From Bacteroidales bacterium (GTDB taxonomy: Bacteria > Bacteroidota > Bacteroidia > Bacteroidales > P3), in contig JAEDJL010000012.1 in assembly GCA_016296345.1 (NCBI GenBank), positions 1 through 46,012 on the forward strand: DNA of 46,012 nucleotides. Reading direction: 5' to 3'. Both the position numbers and the translations under genes were made by a program. Within the stretch, counting starts at the first letter, position 1; every line of letters begins with the position of its first letter. The notes under the pieces were generated by a model that worked only from the letters and a program-made list of their open reading frames with translations, had not been told where the DNA came from and did not search any database. Below are positions 1-7,283 of this stretch, one piece after another.

Positions 1-413
1 AATTTGACAAGGTTTGCCTGCTTCACCTTTTCCTTGCCTATGAGCAAAAACTGATTTATCTCACTCATTGCGGCAAAAACGGCAATCAAAATGCTCTCAA
101 AAATAAACAAGGGAGCTTCCGAACCCATGAAAACAAAGGGTACAAATACCACAAAGGCACTTGCCGCCACCCACAGCAAAGAAATACGCAACAAGCTGCC
201 GTTGTGCTGTCTCGGAGCAAGATAAACCAAGGTCGAATTGCCAACAAGAGTAAACAGAAGCATCAACAAATAAATATTGTACACCACAATAGCCTGCTCA
301 CCCTTGCCCTCAGAACCCAAAACCCTGCTTATAAGCACCACGATTGCGAAGCTGAACAAAGCAGACGAAAACTTGGTAAACAAAGTGTTGATAATGTTTC
401 TGAACATCGGCAT
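1..413 (-). CDS. Polysaccharide flippase-like membrane protein (MOP/Wzx type), N-terminal part
   Basis: The reverse strand reads from an ATG at 413 (M-P-M-F-R-N) to the window edge, so only about 137 residues are visible. They form at least three to four hydrophobic segments. The opening (F-R-N-I-I-N-T-L-F-T-K, then V-V-L-I-S-R-V-L-G-S-E-G-K-G) is typical of oligosaccharide flippases of the MOP superfamily, which move lipid-linked sugars across the inner membrane. The partial length prevents assignment to a subfamily. It is divergent from the HAD gene at 493. The + strand open frame at 204-422 is its shadow. Confidence 0.7.
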   Translation of the reverse strand, partial: MPMFRNIINTLFTKFSSALFSFAIVVLISRVLGSEGKGEQAIVVYNIYLLMLLFTLVGNSTLVYLAPRQHNGSLLRISLLWVAASAFVVFVPFVFMGSEAPLFIFESILIAVFAAMSEINQFLLIGKEKVKQANLVK

Positions 414-461
414 TACAAATAAGTCGATTGCAAAGGTAAGGCTTTTTTGCCGATAAATTCG

Positions 462-469
462 TACATTTG
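462..469 (+). promoter_or_regulatory. -7 box of a Bacteroidota promoter for the HAD gene
   Basis: TACATTTG fits the TAnnTTTG -7 consensus and lies 23 nt before the ATG at 493. I see no well-spaced TTTG -33 box. Confidence 0.45.
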
Positions 470-492
470 CACACAGATTGAAGGAAGCGAAG

Positions 493-1161
493 ATGAAATA
501 CAAAGCATTTTTATTTGACTTTGACGGAGTGATTGCCGATACAGAACACTATTATACCGACTTTTGGACAATTCAGGGCAGGATTTACTTCCCAGACCTG
601 CCGGACTTTGCCAACCAAATCAAGGGACGCAGTCTCAAAACAATATATGAAGACTATTTTTCTTGTCTTCCCGAGGCGAGAAAGCAGATAGAACAAGCAC
701 TCAAAGCCCAAGAAGCTGACATGAAATACCCTCTTGTTGCAGGAGCGACAGAATTTATTCAACTCAGCCGCCGATATGTCAAAACCGCCTTGGTAACAAG
801 CAGTTCGGAAAGCAAGATGCAACACGTCTATGAGCAACTGCCCTTTATCAAAGAGAGCTTTGATACCATTATCACAGCCGCCGACATAACTCGCAGCAAA
901 CCCTCGCCAGAGTGTTACCTCCTTGCCGCAGAGCGTCTCGGAGTGTTGCCCGAAGAATGCGTCGTTTTTGAAGACTCGGAAGCAGGCATACAATCGGCAA
1001 AGAATGCAGAGATGAAAATAGCAGCCCTTGCCACCACCCTGAGCCGCCAAACCCTCATGCCGCTTGCCGACATAATAATCGACAACTTTGCCAACCAAAC
1101 TCCCGAAACCATAACCCACCTTCTTGACAATCAAGAGCAAAAAGCTGAAACGGCGTGTTAA
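493..1161 (+). CDS. HAD-superfamily hydrolase, beta-phosphoglucomutase-like (subfamily IA)
   Basis: This 222-residue protein has the HAD motifs in order. Motif I is D-F-D-G-V near residue 9, where the first Asp is the nucleophile. Motif II is the T-S-S-S stretch in the middle. The Lys of motif III is in S-K-P-S-P-E, and motif IV is V-F-E-D-S-E-A-G. The G-V-I-A-D-T-E-H motif-I context with an alpha-helical cap resembles the beta-phosphoglucomutase/sugar-phosphatase branch; the substrate is unknown. The ATG at 493 is preferred over an in-frame TTG at 478 because AAGGAAG precedes it. The last four residues (E-T-A-C) and the stop come from a decayed copy of the 21-bp repeat family. Confidence 0.85.
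   Translation: MKYKAFLFDFDGVIADTEHYYTDFWTIQGRIYFPDLPDFANQIKGRSLKTIYEDYFSCLPEARKQIEQALKAQEADMKYPLVAGATEFIQLSRRYVKTALVTSSSESKMQHVYEQLPFIKESFDTIITAADITRSKPSPECYLLAAERLGVLPEECVVFEDSEAGIQSAKNAEMKIAALATTLSRQTLMPLADIIIDNFANQTPETITHLLDNQEQKAETAC
1147..1159 (+). repeat. Decayed single unit of the 21-bp palindromic repeat
   Basis: GAAACGGCGTGTT differs by one base from the common unit GAAACGGCGTTTT and is preceded by GCT, the usual end of one of the linkers. It overlaps the last codons of the HAD gene in the E-T-A-F frame, here E-T-A-C followed by the stop. Confidence 0.5.
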
Positions 1162-1186
1162 AAATTCATTTTTTTGCTTTTTACGC

Positions 1187-1216
1187 TTGCTATTTCAAAA
1201 AAACGTTGTATTTTTG
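1187..1216 (+). promoter_or_regulatory. Bacteroidota promoter for the Nudix gene
   Basis: TTG at 1187-1189 is followed by 19 bp and then TATTTTTG at 1209-1216, matching the -33/-7 architecture. The ATG used is at 1252, so the longer open frame starting at 1174 cannot be the coding start. Confidence 0.65.
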
Positions 1217-1251
1217 CAGTCTCTACTATACATCTGTCGTATTACTATACT

Positions 1252-2019
1252 ATGGAGAAAAGATATTCGTATGATTATCCGCGTCCGATGGTTGCGACTG
1301 ATTGTGTCGTATTTGGATTTGACGGATACGGACTTAAAGTTCTACTTGTAAGAAGAGGAGGAGAGCCTTACGCAGACTATTGGGCTTTACCGGGCGGATT
1401 TATGCAGATGAACGAAACGGCAGAAGAGTGTGTAAAACGAGAATTGAAGGAAGAAACTTCGATAGAACCATTTCACATTGAACAATTTCACACCTTTACG
1501 GCAGTCAAAAGAGATAGCAGAGACCGCGTTTTGTCGATTGCGTTCTTTGCTTTGAGCGATTTGAAAGAGGTTGAAGGCGGAGACGATGTCAAGGAGGCTC
1601 GTTGGTTTGACTTGAACGACATTCCGGATTTGGCATTTGACCACACCGAAATCATAGCTATGGCATCCAAGTCTCTAAGAGAAAGAATAGCTTTTGAACC
1701 AATAGGATTTGAGATGATGCCGGAGACCTTTTCCATGACTTATTTGCAACGCTTGTATGAGGCAATACTCGGAATAAAGTTTGACAGACGCAATTTCTAC
1801 CGCAAGATACTTACTCTCGGTATTTTGGAAAGAGCAGACGGCAAGCAGAGTGCTTGGTTGAGCAAGATGAAAGGCGAATACAAACCGGAAGATTACCCTG
1901 AAAATAAGGGTGAAAAGAGAAGAGGCGCTCCTTCGAGGATACCTTATCTATACAAGTTCAACAGGGAGAAATACGACTTGTTGAAGAAGAAAGGCAATGG
2001 CTTCAGATTGGAGTTTTAG
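1252..2019 (+). CDS. Nudix hydrolase with C-terminal winged-helix domain (NrtR/ADP-ribose type)
   Basis: This 255-residue protein has a complete Nudix box at about residues 48-70 (G-x5-E-x7-R-E-L-x-E-E-T-S), which binds metal and cleaves nucleoside diphosphates linked to another group. The C-terminal third (after about residue 150) resembles the winged-helix tail found in NrtR-type regulators and related Bacteroidota ADP-ribose Nudix proteins, ending in Y-K-F-N-R-E-K-Y-D-L-L. The protein may therefore be an enzyme, a NAD-related transcription factor, or both. The intact catalytic Glu pair suggests it still hydrolyses substrate. It has its own promoter and is followed by a terminator, so it is probably monocistronic. 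Confidence 0.85.
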   Translation: MEKRYSYDYPRPMVATDCVVFGFDGYGLKVLLVRRGGEPYADYWALPGGFMQMNETAEECVKRELKEETSIEPFHIEQFHTFTAVKRDSRDRVLSIAFFALSDLKEVEGGDDVKEARWFDLNDIPDLAFDHTEIIAMASKSLRERIAFEPIGFEMMPETFSMTYLQRLYEAILGIKFDRRNFYRKILTLGILERADGKQSAWLSKMKGEYKPEDYPENKGEKRRGAPSRIPYLYKFNREKYDLLKKKGNGFRLEF

Positions 2020-2047
2020 TTTGTTAATACATCATAATTGCTTTCAC

Positions 2048-2084
2048 AATGGGAACGGCTGTTATTGTCGCTCCCATTTTTTTT
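2048..2084 (+). terminator. Rho-independent terminator after the Nudix gene
   Basis: AATGGGA (2048-2054) pairs with TCCCATT (2072-2078) around a 17-nt loop and is followed by a run of T. It overlaps the start of the next promoter. Confidence 0.65.
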
Positions 2085-2093
2085 GTACCTTTG
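2065..2093 (+). promoter_or_regulatory. Promoter for the LutA-like operon
   Basis: TTG at 2065-2067, 18 bp, then TACCTTTG at 2086-2093, followed by the ATG at 2114. Confidence 0.6.
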
Positions 2094-2113
2094 TAAAAAA
2101 ATATAAGGCAGAG

Positions 2114-2833
2114 ATGAAGTTGAATGTTTTTGTTCCGTGTTGTGTAGATCAGTTTTCGCCCGCAACGGCAGCCAACTTGATAAAACTATTGGAGAGTTTG
2201 GGGCATACGGTCGAGTATAACAGCGAACAGACTTGCTGTGGCAGATTGCTGTATGACAATGGTAATTGGGACAAAGCCAAAGAGATAGGAGAGAAGTTTA
2301 TAGATGATTTTCGCAGTGCGGAATATGTCATCACGTGTTCGACTTCTTGCGTTGGTTATATCAAGAACAATTTTGGTAAACTCTTTTTCAATACTGCCAA
2401 TCACAACTCTTACAAGGCTGTAAGGGACAAAGTGATGGATATAAGCGAGTTTTTGGTTTCGTTTATGCACAAAACAGACCTTGGTTGTGAGTTTCCGCAC
2501 AAGGTAAGCCTGCATTCAAACTGCCACAGTCTCAATGAATACAATGTGGAAGAGGAAACCAAGTTGCTGTTGCAAAACGTCAGAGGATTGGAACTTACAA
2601 GCGATGCTTCCGACAACTTCTGTTGCGGATTTGGAGGGATGTTCAGTGTGTATAACGAGCCGGTCAGTGCAGCCCTTGCGAAGAAAAAAATCGACAAAGT
2701 ACTATCCGAAGGAGCTGAATACATAGTTGGCAACGACACTTCCTGCCTTCTGCACCTTCAATCCTGCATTGACAAATACAAAGTGAACCTCAAAACCATT
2801 CACCTTGTCGATTTATTGATGTATAACAAGTAA
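2114..2833 (+). CDS. LutA/YkgE-like (Fe-S)-binding oxidoreductase subunit
   Basis: This 239-residue protein consists of two cysteine-rich CCG domains. The first has V-P-C-C-V-D-Q-F near the N-terminus, E-Q-T-C-C-G-R and C-S-T-S-C. The second has S-N-C-H-S, F-C-C-G-F-G-G-M-F and N-D-T-S-C. This matches LutA/GlpC-type subunits, which in lactate utilisation act with LutB and LutC. Neither partner is adjacent, so the electron route is unknown. The ATG at 2114 follows its own promoter; the open frame extending back to 1997 crosses the terminator and is not coding. The next gene starts 3 nt after the stop, implying one operon. Confidence 0.85.
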   Translation: MKLNVFVPCCVDQFSPATAANLIKLLESLGHTVEYNSEQTCCGRLLYDNGNWDKAKEIGEKFIDDFRSAEYVITCSTSCVGYIKNNFGKLFFNTANHNSYKAVRDKVMDISEFLVSFMHKTDLGCEFPHKVSLHSNCHSLNEYNVEEETKLLLQNVRGLELTSDASDNFCCGFGGMFSVYNEPVSAALAKKKIDKVLSEGAEYIVGNDTSCLLHLQSCIDKYKVNLKTIHLVDLLMYNK

Positions 2834-2836
2834 TCG

Positions 2837-3790
2837 ATGGAGCAAATCACCTATCCGTGGGGACACAGTCGTCCTTTCAATGCTTATTCAAACCATTTTA
2901 AGAAACTCTTCGGGCAGAGGCTGCAAAAGTTAAGCGTAGATGCAGGCTTTACCTGCCCCAATCGCGACGGCACTTTGTCGTTCGGAGGTTGTACCTTTTG
3001 CGATAATGCCGCCTTTAACCCCTCATACTGCCGACGATTTAAGGACATACGGAAGCAGATTGACGAAGGAATAGAATTTCACGCTTGGAGATATAAGCAC
3101 GTCAGCCGATACTTGGTCTATTTTCAGGCATATTCCAATACATACGCCCCTTTGGAAGTGTTGAAAGAGCGATACACTCAGGCACTGTCTCACCCTGCCG
3201 TTGCAGGACTTGTAATCGGAACACGCCCCGATTGTGTCGATGAAGCAAAACTTGATTACCTTGCAGAATTGAACCAAAAGCATCATATAATAGTAGAATA
3301 CGGAATAGAGAGTTGCTATGACAAGACACTCGAAAGGATAAATCGCCGGCACGATTTTGCCACAACACGCAGAGCAATCGAACAAACAGTCTCACGAGGC
3401 TTGACAACAGGAGGGCATATCATCTTTTCCCTGCCCGGAGAGAGCGAAGAAATGATGCTCTCCGAGGCAGACATTTTGAGCAATCTTGGTTTGCACAGTC
3501 TGAAATTTCATCAGCTTCTTTTGGTTAAGGGAACAAAAATGGTAAAAGACTATGAGGCAAATCCGAATGACTTTGATTTTATGTCTTTTGAGCGATACAG
3601 CGACTTTATTATTCGTTTTCTCGAACGCCTCAGCCCAAATATTGTGATAGAACGTTTTGCCGGCGAAGTGCCTCCTCGTTTTCAGGCGGTAAATAACTGG
3701 AATTTGGTACGCAACGAGCAAGTTGTGGCAACAATAGAGCAAAAGATGAAAGACCGTAAGACCTTTCAGGGACGCTTATTCAAACAATAA
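2837..3790 (+). CDS. Radical SAM protein, TIGR01212/YhcC family
   Basis: This is 317 residues, the usual length. The iron-sulfur motif is C-P-N-R-D-G-T followed by G-G-C-T-F-C near residues 36-51, the unusual spacing that defines this family rather than the common CxxxCxxC. Further conserved stretches are V-I-G-T-R-P-D-C, Y-G-I-E-S and G-G-H-I-I-F-S-L-P-G. The biological reaction is not established. It begins 3 nt after the LutA-like gene and ends 9 nt before rlmN, so it is co-transcribed with both. Confidence 0.85.
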   Translation: MEQITYPWGHSRPFNAYSNHFKKLFGQRLQKLSVDAGFTCPNRDGTLSFGGCTFCDNAAFNPSYCRRFKDIRKQIDEGIEFHAWRYKHVSRYLVYFQAYSNTYAPLEVLKERYTQALSHPAVAGLVIGTRPDCVDEAKLDYLAELNQKHHIIVEYGIESCYDKTLERINRRHDFATTRRAIEQTVSRGLTTGGHIIFSLPGESEEMMLSEADILSNLGLHSLKFHQLLLVKGTKMVKDYEANPNDFDFMSFERYSDFIIRFLERLSPNIVIERFAGEVPPRFQAVNNWNLVRNEQVVATIEQKMKDRKTFQGRLFKQ

Positions 3791-3799
3791 TCAATCGAA

Positions 3800-4849
3800 A
3801 TGGATACTTTATTTGGCAAAACACTCTCAGAGTTGAAGCAGGTGTGCGAACAATTTTCCTTACCCGGCTTTGCAGCAAAACAAATGGCAGACTGGCTCTA
3901 CAAAAAGGGCGTTACCTCAATATCGGAAATGACAAATATTTCTCTGAAAGGTCGTGCATCTTTGTCAGAGTGCTATACTGTCGGTCTTACAGAGCCTGTC
4001 TCTGTAATGGTTTCAAAAGACGGAACAAAAAAATACCTTTACCAATATGGCGAAAGGGACTTTGTGGAAGCAGTTCTCATTCCCGACAAAGACAGAGCGA
4101 CTCTCTGCATATCAACTCAGGTTGGTTGCAAGATGAACTGCCAATTTTGTGCAACAGGTCGCCAAGGCTTTTCTCGCAATCTTACTTGTAACGAAATTTT
4201 GAACATCATTCGTTCTCTTCCGGAGTTCTCTTGTCTTACCAATATAGTATATATGGGAATGGGAGAGCCGCTTGACAACTATGATAATGTCGTTCGCAGC
4301 ATAGAGATACTCACTTCTGAATGGGGATTTGCTATGAGTCCTCACCGAATTACCGTTTCCACATCGGGATACCTTAAAAGGCTGAAAGATTTTCTCGACC
4401 AAACGAAAGTGCATCTTGCAGTCAGTCTTCACAATCCCATTCCCCAAGAACGAGAACGCCTTATGCCGATAGAAAAATCCTACAAAATTAAGGATGTTGT
4501 CGAGCTTTTGAAACAATATGATTGGAAATCACAGAGGCGATTGACCTTTGAATATATCGTCTTTGAGGGTTTGAACAATCAGAAACGCCATATCCTTGCA
4601 CTTTTGAGGCTTTTGGACGGACTTTTTTGTCGAATAAACCTGATAAAGTTTCACACTATCGAAGGCACACCCTACATTGCCGCAAGCGAACAAAGCATGG
4701 AAAAATTGAGAGACACATTGAGTTCAAAAAATACAATATGTACCATAAGGGCTTCAAGAGGCGAAGATATATTAGCCGCTTGCGGTCTGTTATCAACAAA
4801 AAAGATTTTGGAAAATGGAAGAGACAATACCACAATGGAGGGTAAATAA
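3800..4849 (+). CDS. rlmN: 23S rRNA (adenine-2503-C2)/tRNA methyltransferase RlmN
   Basis: This 349-residue radical SAM enzyme methylates C2 of A2503 in 23S rRNA and A37 in some tRNAs. The [4Fe-4S] cluster ligands are C110, C114 and C117 (C-K-M-N-C-Q-F-C). C103 corresponds to the resolving Cys and C328 (L-A-A-C-G) to the methyl-carrying Cys, so both mechanistic cysteines are present. The M-G-M-G-E-P-L motif that binds S-adenosylmethionine is also visible. Its last 35 nt overlap the start of ispG in another frame. Confidence 0.95.
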   Translation: MDTLFGKTLSELKQVCEQFSLPGFAAKQMADWLYKKGVTSISEMTNISLKGRASLSECYTVGLTEPVSVMVSKDGTKKYLYQYGERDFVEAVLIPDKDRATLCISTQVGCKMNCQFCATGRQGFSRNLTCNEILNIIRSLPEFSCLTNIVYMGMGEPLDNYDNVVRSIEILTSEWGFAMSPHRITVSTSGYLKRLKDFLDQTKVHLAVSLHNPIPQERERLMPIEKSYKIKDVVELLKQYDWKSQRRLTFEYIVFEGLNNQKRHILALLRLLDGLFCRINLIKFHTIEGTPYIAASEQSMEKLRDTLSSKNTICTIRASRGEDILAACGLLSTKKILENGRDNTTMEGK

Positions 4850-6308
4850 TCCGATAAAGAGACGATTGAGTTCGGAAGTAAGGGTAGGTGATATTGTAAT
4901 CGGGGGACACAATCCGATAAGAGTGCAATCTATGACCAACACTGACACGATGGACACAGATGCAACGGTCGCACAGTGCATAAGACTTGCCGAAGCAGGT
5001 TGCGAAATGGTCAGAATAACAGCCTCAAACGTGCAAGCAGCCGAAAATCTCTACAACATAAAAAACGCTCTTGCACAAAGAAACTACAATATTCCCCTTA
5101 TTGCCGACATACATTTCAATCCCAAGGCGGCAGAAGTGGCAGCCGGCATTGTGGAAAAGGTTCGCATCAATCCGGGAAACTATACCGACAGAAACACTTC
5201 TGCAAAGGATTATTCAGACCGTCAATACAGAGAAGAGTTGGAGCGAATTGCCGAACGCTTGCAGCCACTTGTCGAAATATGCAAGGCAAATCATACGGCA
5301 ATGCGAATTGGCACAAATCACGGTTCTCTTAGCAAGAGAATAATGAACCGTTATGGCGATACTCCTTATGCAATGGCTGTGTCGGCAATGGAGTTTGTCA
5401 ATATATGTCATCAAATGGGTTATGACGACTTGGTGCTTTCGATGAAATCAAGCAACGTCAAGGTGATGAACTTCGCAACTCGCACTCTTGTTGCACTGAT
5501 GCAGCAAAGCAATCTCAACTATCCAATTCACCTTGGGGTAACCGAAGCAGGCAATGGGGCTGACGGCAGAATTAAATCGATGAGCGGAATTGGCAGCCTT
5601 CTCGCAATAGGAATTGGAGACACCATAAGAGTTTCGCTTACCGAGAAACCGGAAAACGAAATCCCCGTTGCAAGGCAGATTGTCGCTGCTTACAAGGATA
5701 TGCCTTTTGAAAGTAGCGGAGAGGAATATGCTCTTGCAAATGTTTTTTGTCGAAAGGATATTGCAAAAAGCGAAGAGAACATCGAAACTCTCGACCTTGC
5801 ACAAACAAAATTTGACGATTGTTTGCAGATTGCAAGCAAAAAAGACAATGTTGTGCGACTTGTTCAAACAAAAGAGTGCGAAAGCAAGGCTCTTTTGGCA
5901 GGAAACGTATCTGCATTGGTAATGGAGGGTGGCGTTTGCAGCGTCAGTTTGATTGACAAGGAGTTTGAAGCAGACCTTATGCAGGCTGTGGGCGAAAAAA
6001 TCTACAAAGCCGAATTTATTGCCTGCCCTTCGTGTGGCAGAACCAAGTATGACATACAGACAGCTCTCGAAAAAGTAAAGCAAAGGTGCAAACACCTCAA
6101 AGGATTGAAGATTGCAGTTATGGGCTGCATAGTTAATGGTCCGGGAGAGATGTCTGACGCCGATTATGGCTACATCGGCAGTCGTGAAAACAGAGTTCAC
6201 CTCTATCGCAACGGCAAGTTGGTTTACTCAAACGTCGAAGACAAAGACGCTCTCGACCTTTTGGTTTCAATGATTAAGGAAGACGGAAAATGGCAGGACG
6301 AAAACTGA
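4815..6308 (+). CDS. ispG: 4-hydroxy-3-methylbut-2-enyl diphosphate synthase (IspG/GcpE)
   Basis: IspG makes HMBPP from MEcPP in the non-mevalonate isoprenoid pathway. The N-terminal TIM barrel is clear (P-I-R-V-Q-S-M-T-N-T, A-D-I-H-F-N-P, R-I-N-P-G-N, G-V-T-E-A-G). The [4Fe-4S] ligands are C404, C407 and C438, with the Glu in N-G-P-G-E. At 497 residues it is longer than the E. coli form (about 372) but shorter than the roughly 600-residue form with a full insert domain usual in Bacteroidota. The extra material lies at about residues 290-390. It overlaps rlmN by 35 nt and the nuclease gene by 19 nt, suggesting translational coupling. Confidence 0.93.
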   Translation: MEETIPQWRVNNPIKRRLSSEVRVGDIVIGGHNPIRVQSMTNTDTMDTDATVAQCIRLAEAGCEMVRITASNVQAAENLYNIKNALAQRNYNIPLIADIHFNPKAAEVAAGIVEKVRINPGNYTDRNTSAKDYSDRQYREELERIAERLQPLVEICKANHTAMRIGTNHGSLSKRIMNRYGDTPYAMAVSAMEFVNICHQMGYDDLVLSMKSSNVKVMNFATRTLVALMQQSNLNYPIHLGVTEAGNGADGRIKSMSGIGSLLAIGIGDTIRVSLTEKPENEIPVARQIVAAYKDMPFESSGEEYALANVFCRKDIAKSEENIETLDLAQTKFDDCLQIASKKDNVVRLVQTKECESKALLAGNVSALVMEGGVCSVSLIDKEFEADLMQAVGEKIYKAEFIACPSCGRTKYDIQTALEKVKQRCKHLKGLKIAVMGCIVNGPGEMSDADYGYIGSRENRVHLYRNGKLVYSNVEDKDALDLLVSMIKEDGKWQDEN

Positions 6309-7219
6309 AATTTTTTTTGACCTTTGCGGTAATCATTCTTGCGGTTGTTTTGCTCTATGGCGGATTGGTCGAAAATAAAACGCCGTTTGGCTCAAATAAA
6401 ACGGCGTTTCAGCAAAATAAAACGGCGTTTTGTCCGACTGAAACGGCGTTTTGTCAAAGCGAAAACAAGACAGATTGCAACCTATTGGCAGACAAGTGTT
6501 TGTCTATTGCAGCGGCAATGCCTTCAAGCGACGAAAAACTGATTTCTCTCGACCATAAGTATTACTTTGTCGGCTATAATCCTTCTCACAAACAAGCTGC
6601 ATGGGTGGCATATCTTCTTACCTCCGACATGGTTCGCCAAAACGACAATGCAAGCAGAGGAAACACCAACTTCAAAAAAGACCCTCTTTTGAGGAAACAC
6701 TATGCGATTTCAAAGGATTACTCACATTCGGGATATGTAAGGGGACATCTGTGTCCCTCAAAGGATATGTGTTGGTCCGAAGCCTCGATGAAGGAAACTT
6801 TTTTCATGACCAATGTTTCTCCTCAGAGCGAACAGTTCAACAACGGGCTGTGGAAGAAGTTGGAAAAGCAGGTTCGTTCTTGGGCATTGGACAATGACAG
6901 CATCATTGTGCTGACAGGACCGATTTTATCGACCAAGAAAGCCGAAATAGGCGAGAACAAAGTGAGCGTATGTGGCAAGTTCTACAAAATAGTGGTCGAT
7001 ATATCTTACCCAAGCTACAAAATGATTGCCTTTGTAATGGATAATGCCAACATGAAAGGCAATGTGTATAAGTATAGTTGTACAGTCAGGGAGGTGGAAC
7101 GACTTACCGGTTTGGATTTCTTCCCCTCTTGCGGAGACAATCGGCTTATCGACAGTCTCGAAACCCACACAGACATAAGTCTTTGGAAGAGTGAAAATGT
7201 ACGCTCGGGCAAAAAATAG
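6290..7219 (+). CDS. Membrane-anchored DNA/RNA non-specific endonuclease (NUC1 family) with in-frame repeat array
   Basis: This 309-residue protein has one N-terminal membrane segment (about residues 7-26) that probably anchors a periplasmic nuclease domain (about 85-300). The NUC1 catalytic stretch reads V150-R-G-H153-L-C-P-S; His153 would be the general base, but the first Asp of the usual D-R-G-H is Val. The metal-ligand region is N175-V-S-P-Q followed by F-N-N-G-L-W (184-188) and E192. Residues 29-56, between anchor and enzyme, are encoded by four units of the 21-bp repeat and read as heptads N-K-T-P-F, N-K-T-A-F, N-K-T-A-F and T-E-T-A-F. The start overlaps the end of ispG by 19 nt. Confidence 0.85.
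   Translation: MAGRKLKFFLTFAVIILAVVLLYGGLVENKTPFGSNKTAFQQNKTAFCPTETAFCQSENKTDCNLLADKCLSIAAAMPSSDEKLISLDHKYYFVGYNPSHKQAAWVAYLLTSDMVRQNDNASRGNTNFKKDPLLRKHYAISKDYSHSGYVRGHLCPSKDMCWSEASMKETFFMTNVSPQSEQFNNGLWKKLEKQVRSWALDNDSIIVLTGPILSTKKAEIGENKVSVCGKFYKIVVDISYPSYKMIAFVMDNANMKGNVYKYSCTVREVERLTGLDFFPSCGDNRLIDSLETHTDISLWKSENVRSGKK
6377..6452 (+). repeat. Four-unit 21-bp palindromic array inside the nuclease gene
   Basis: 13-nt units are centred at 6383, 6404, 6425 and 6446, exactly 21 bp apart, with central bases C, G, G, G. Linkers are GCTCAAAT, AGCAAAAT and GTCCGACT. The array is in frame, each unit adding seven codons. Confidence 0.9.
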
Positions 7220-7283
7220 TCTGATTTGTCGATTATATACGTTTTTTGGGAATTTTGCGTTTGAGAAAAGAAAAATCAAGATT

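Noticed and set aside
204..422. A 72-residue plus-strand gene
   Set aside because: It is the shadow of the minus-strand flippase-like gene, which has clear membrane segments.
6339..6542. A basic protein with K-R-R-F repeats
   Set aside because: It is another frame of the repeat array inside the nuclease gene; similar K-R-R-F frames occur at 11205-11396, 17526-17855 and 39931-40131 wherever an array is present.
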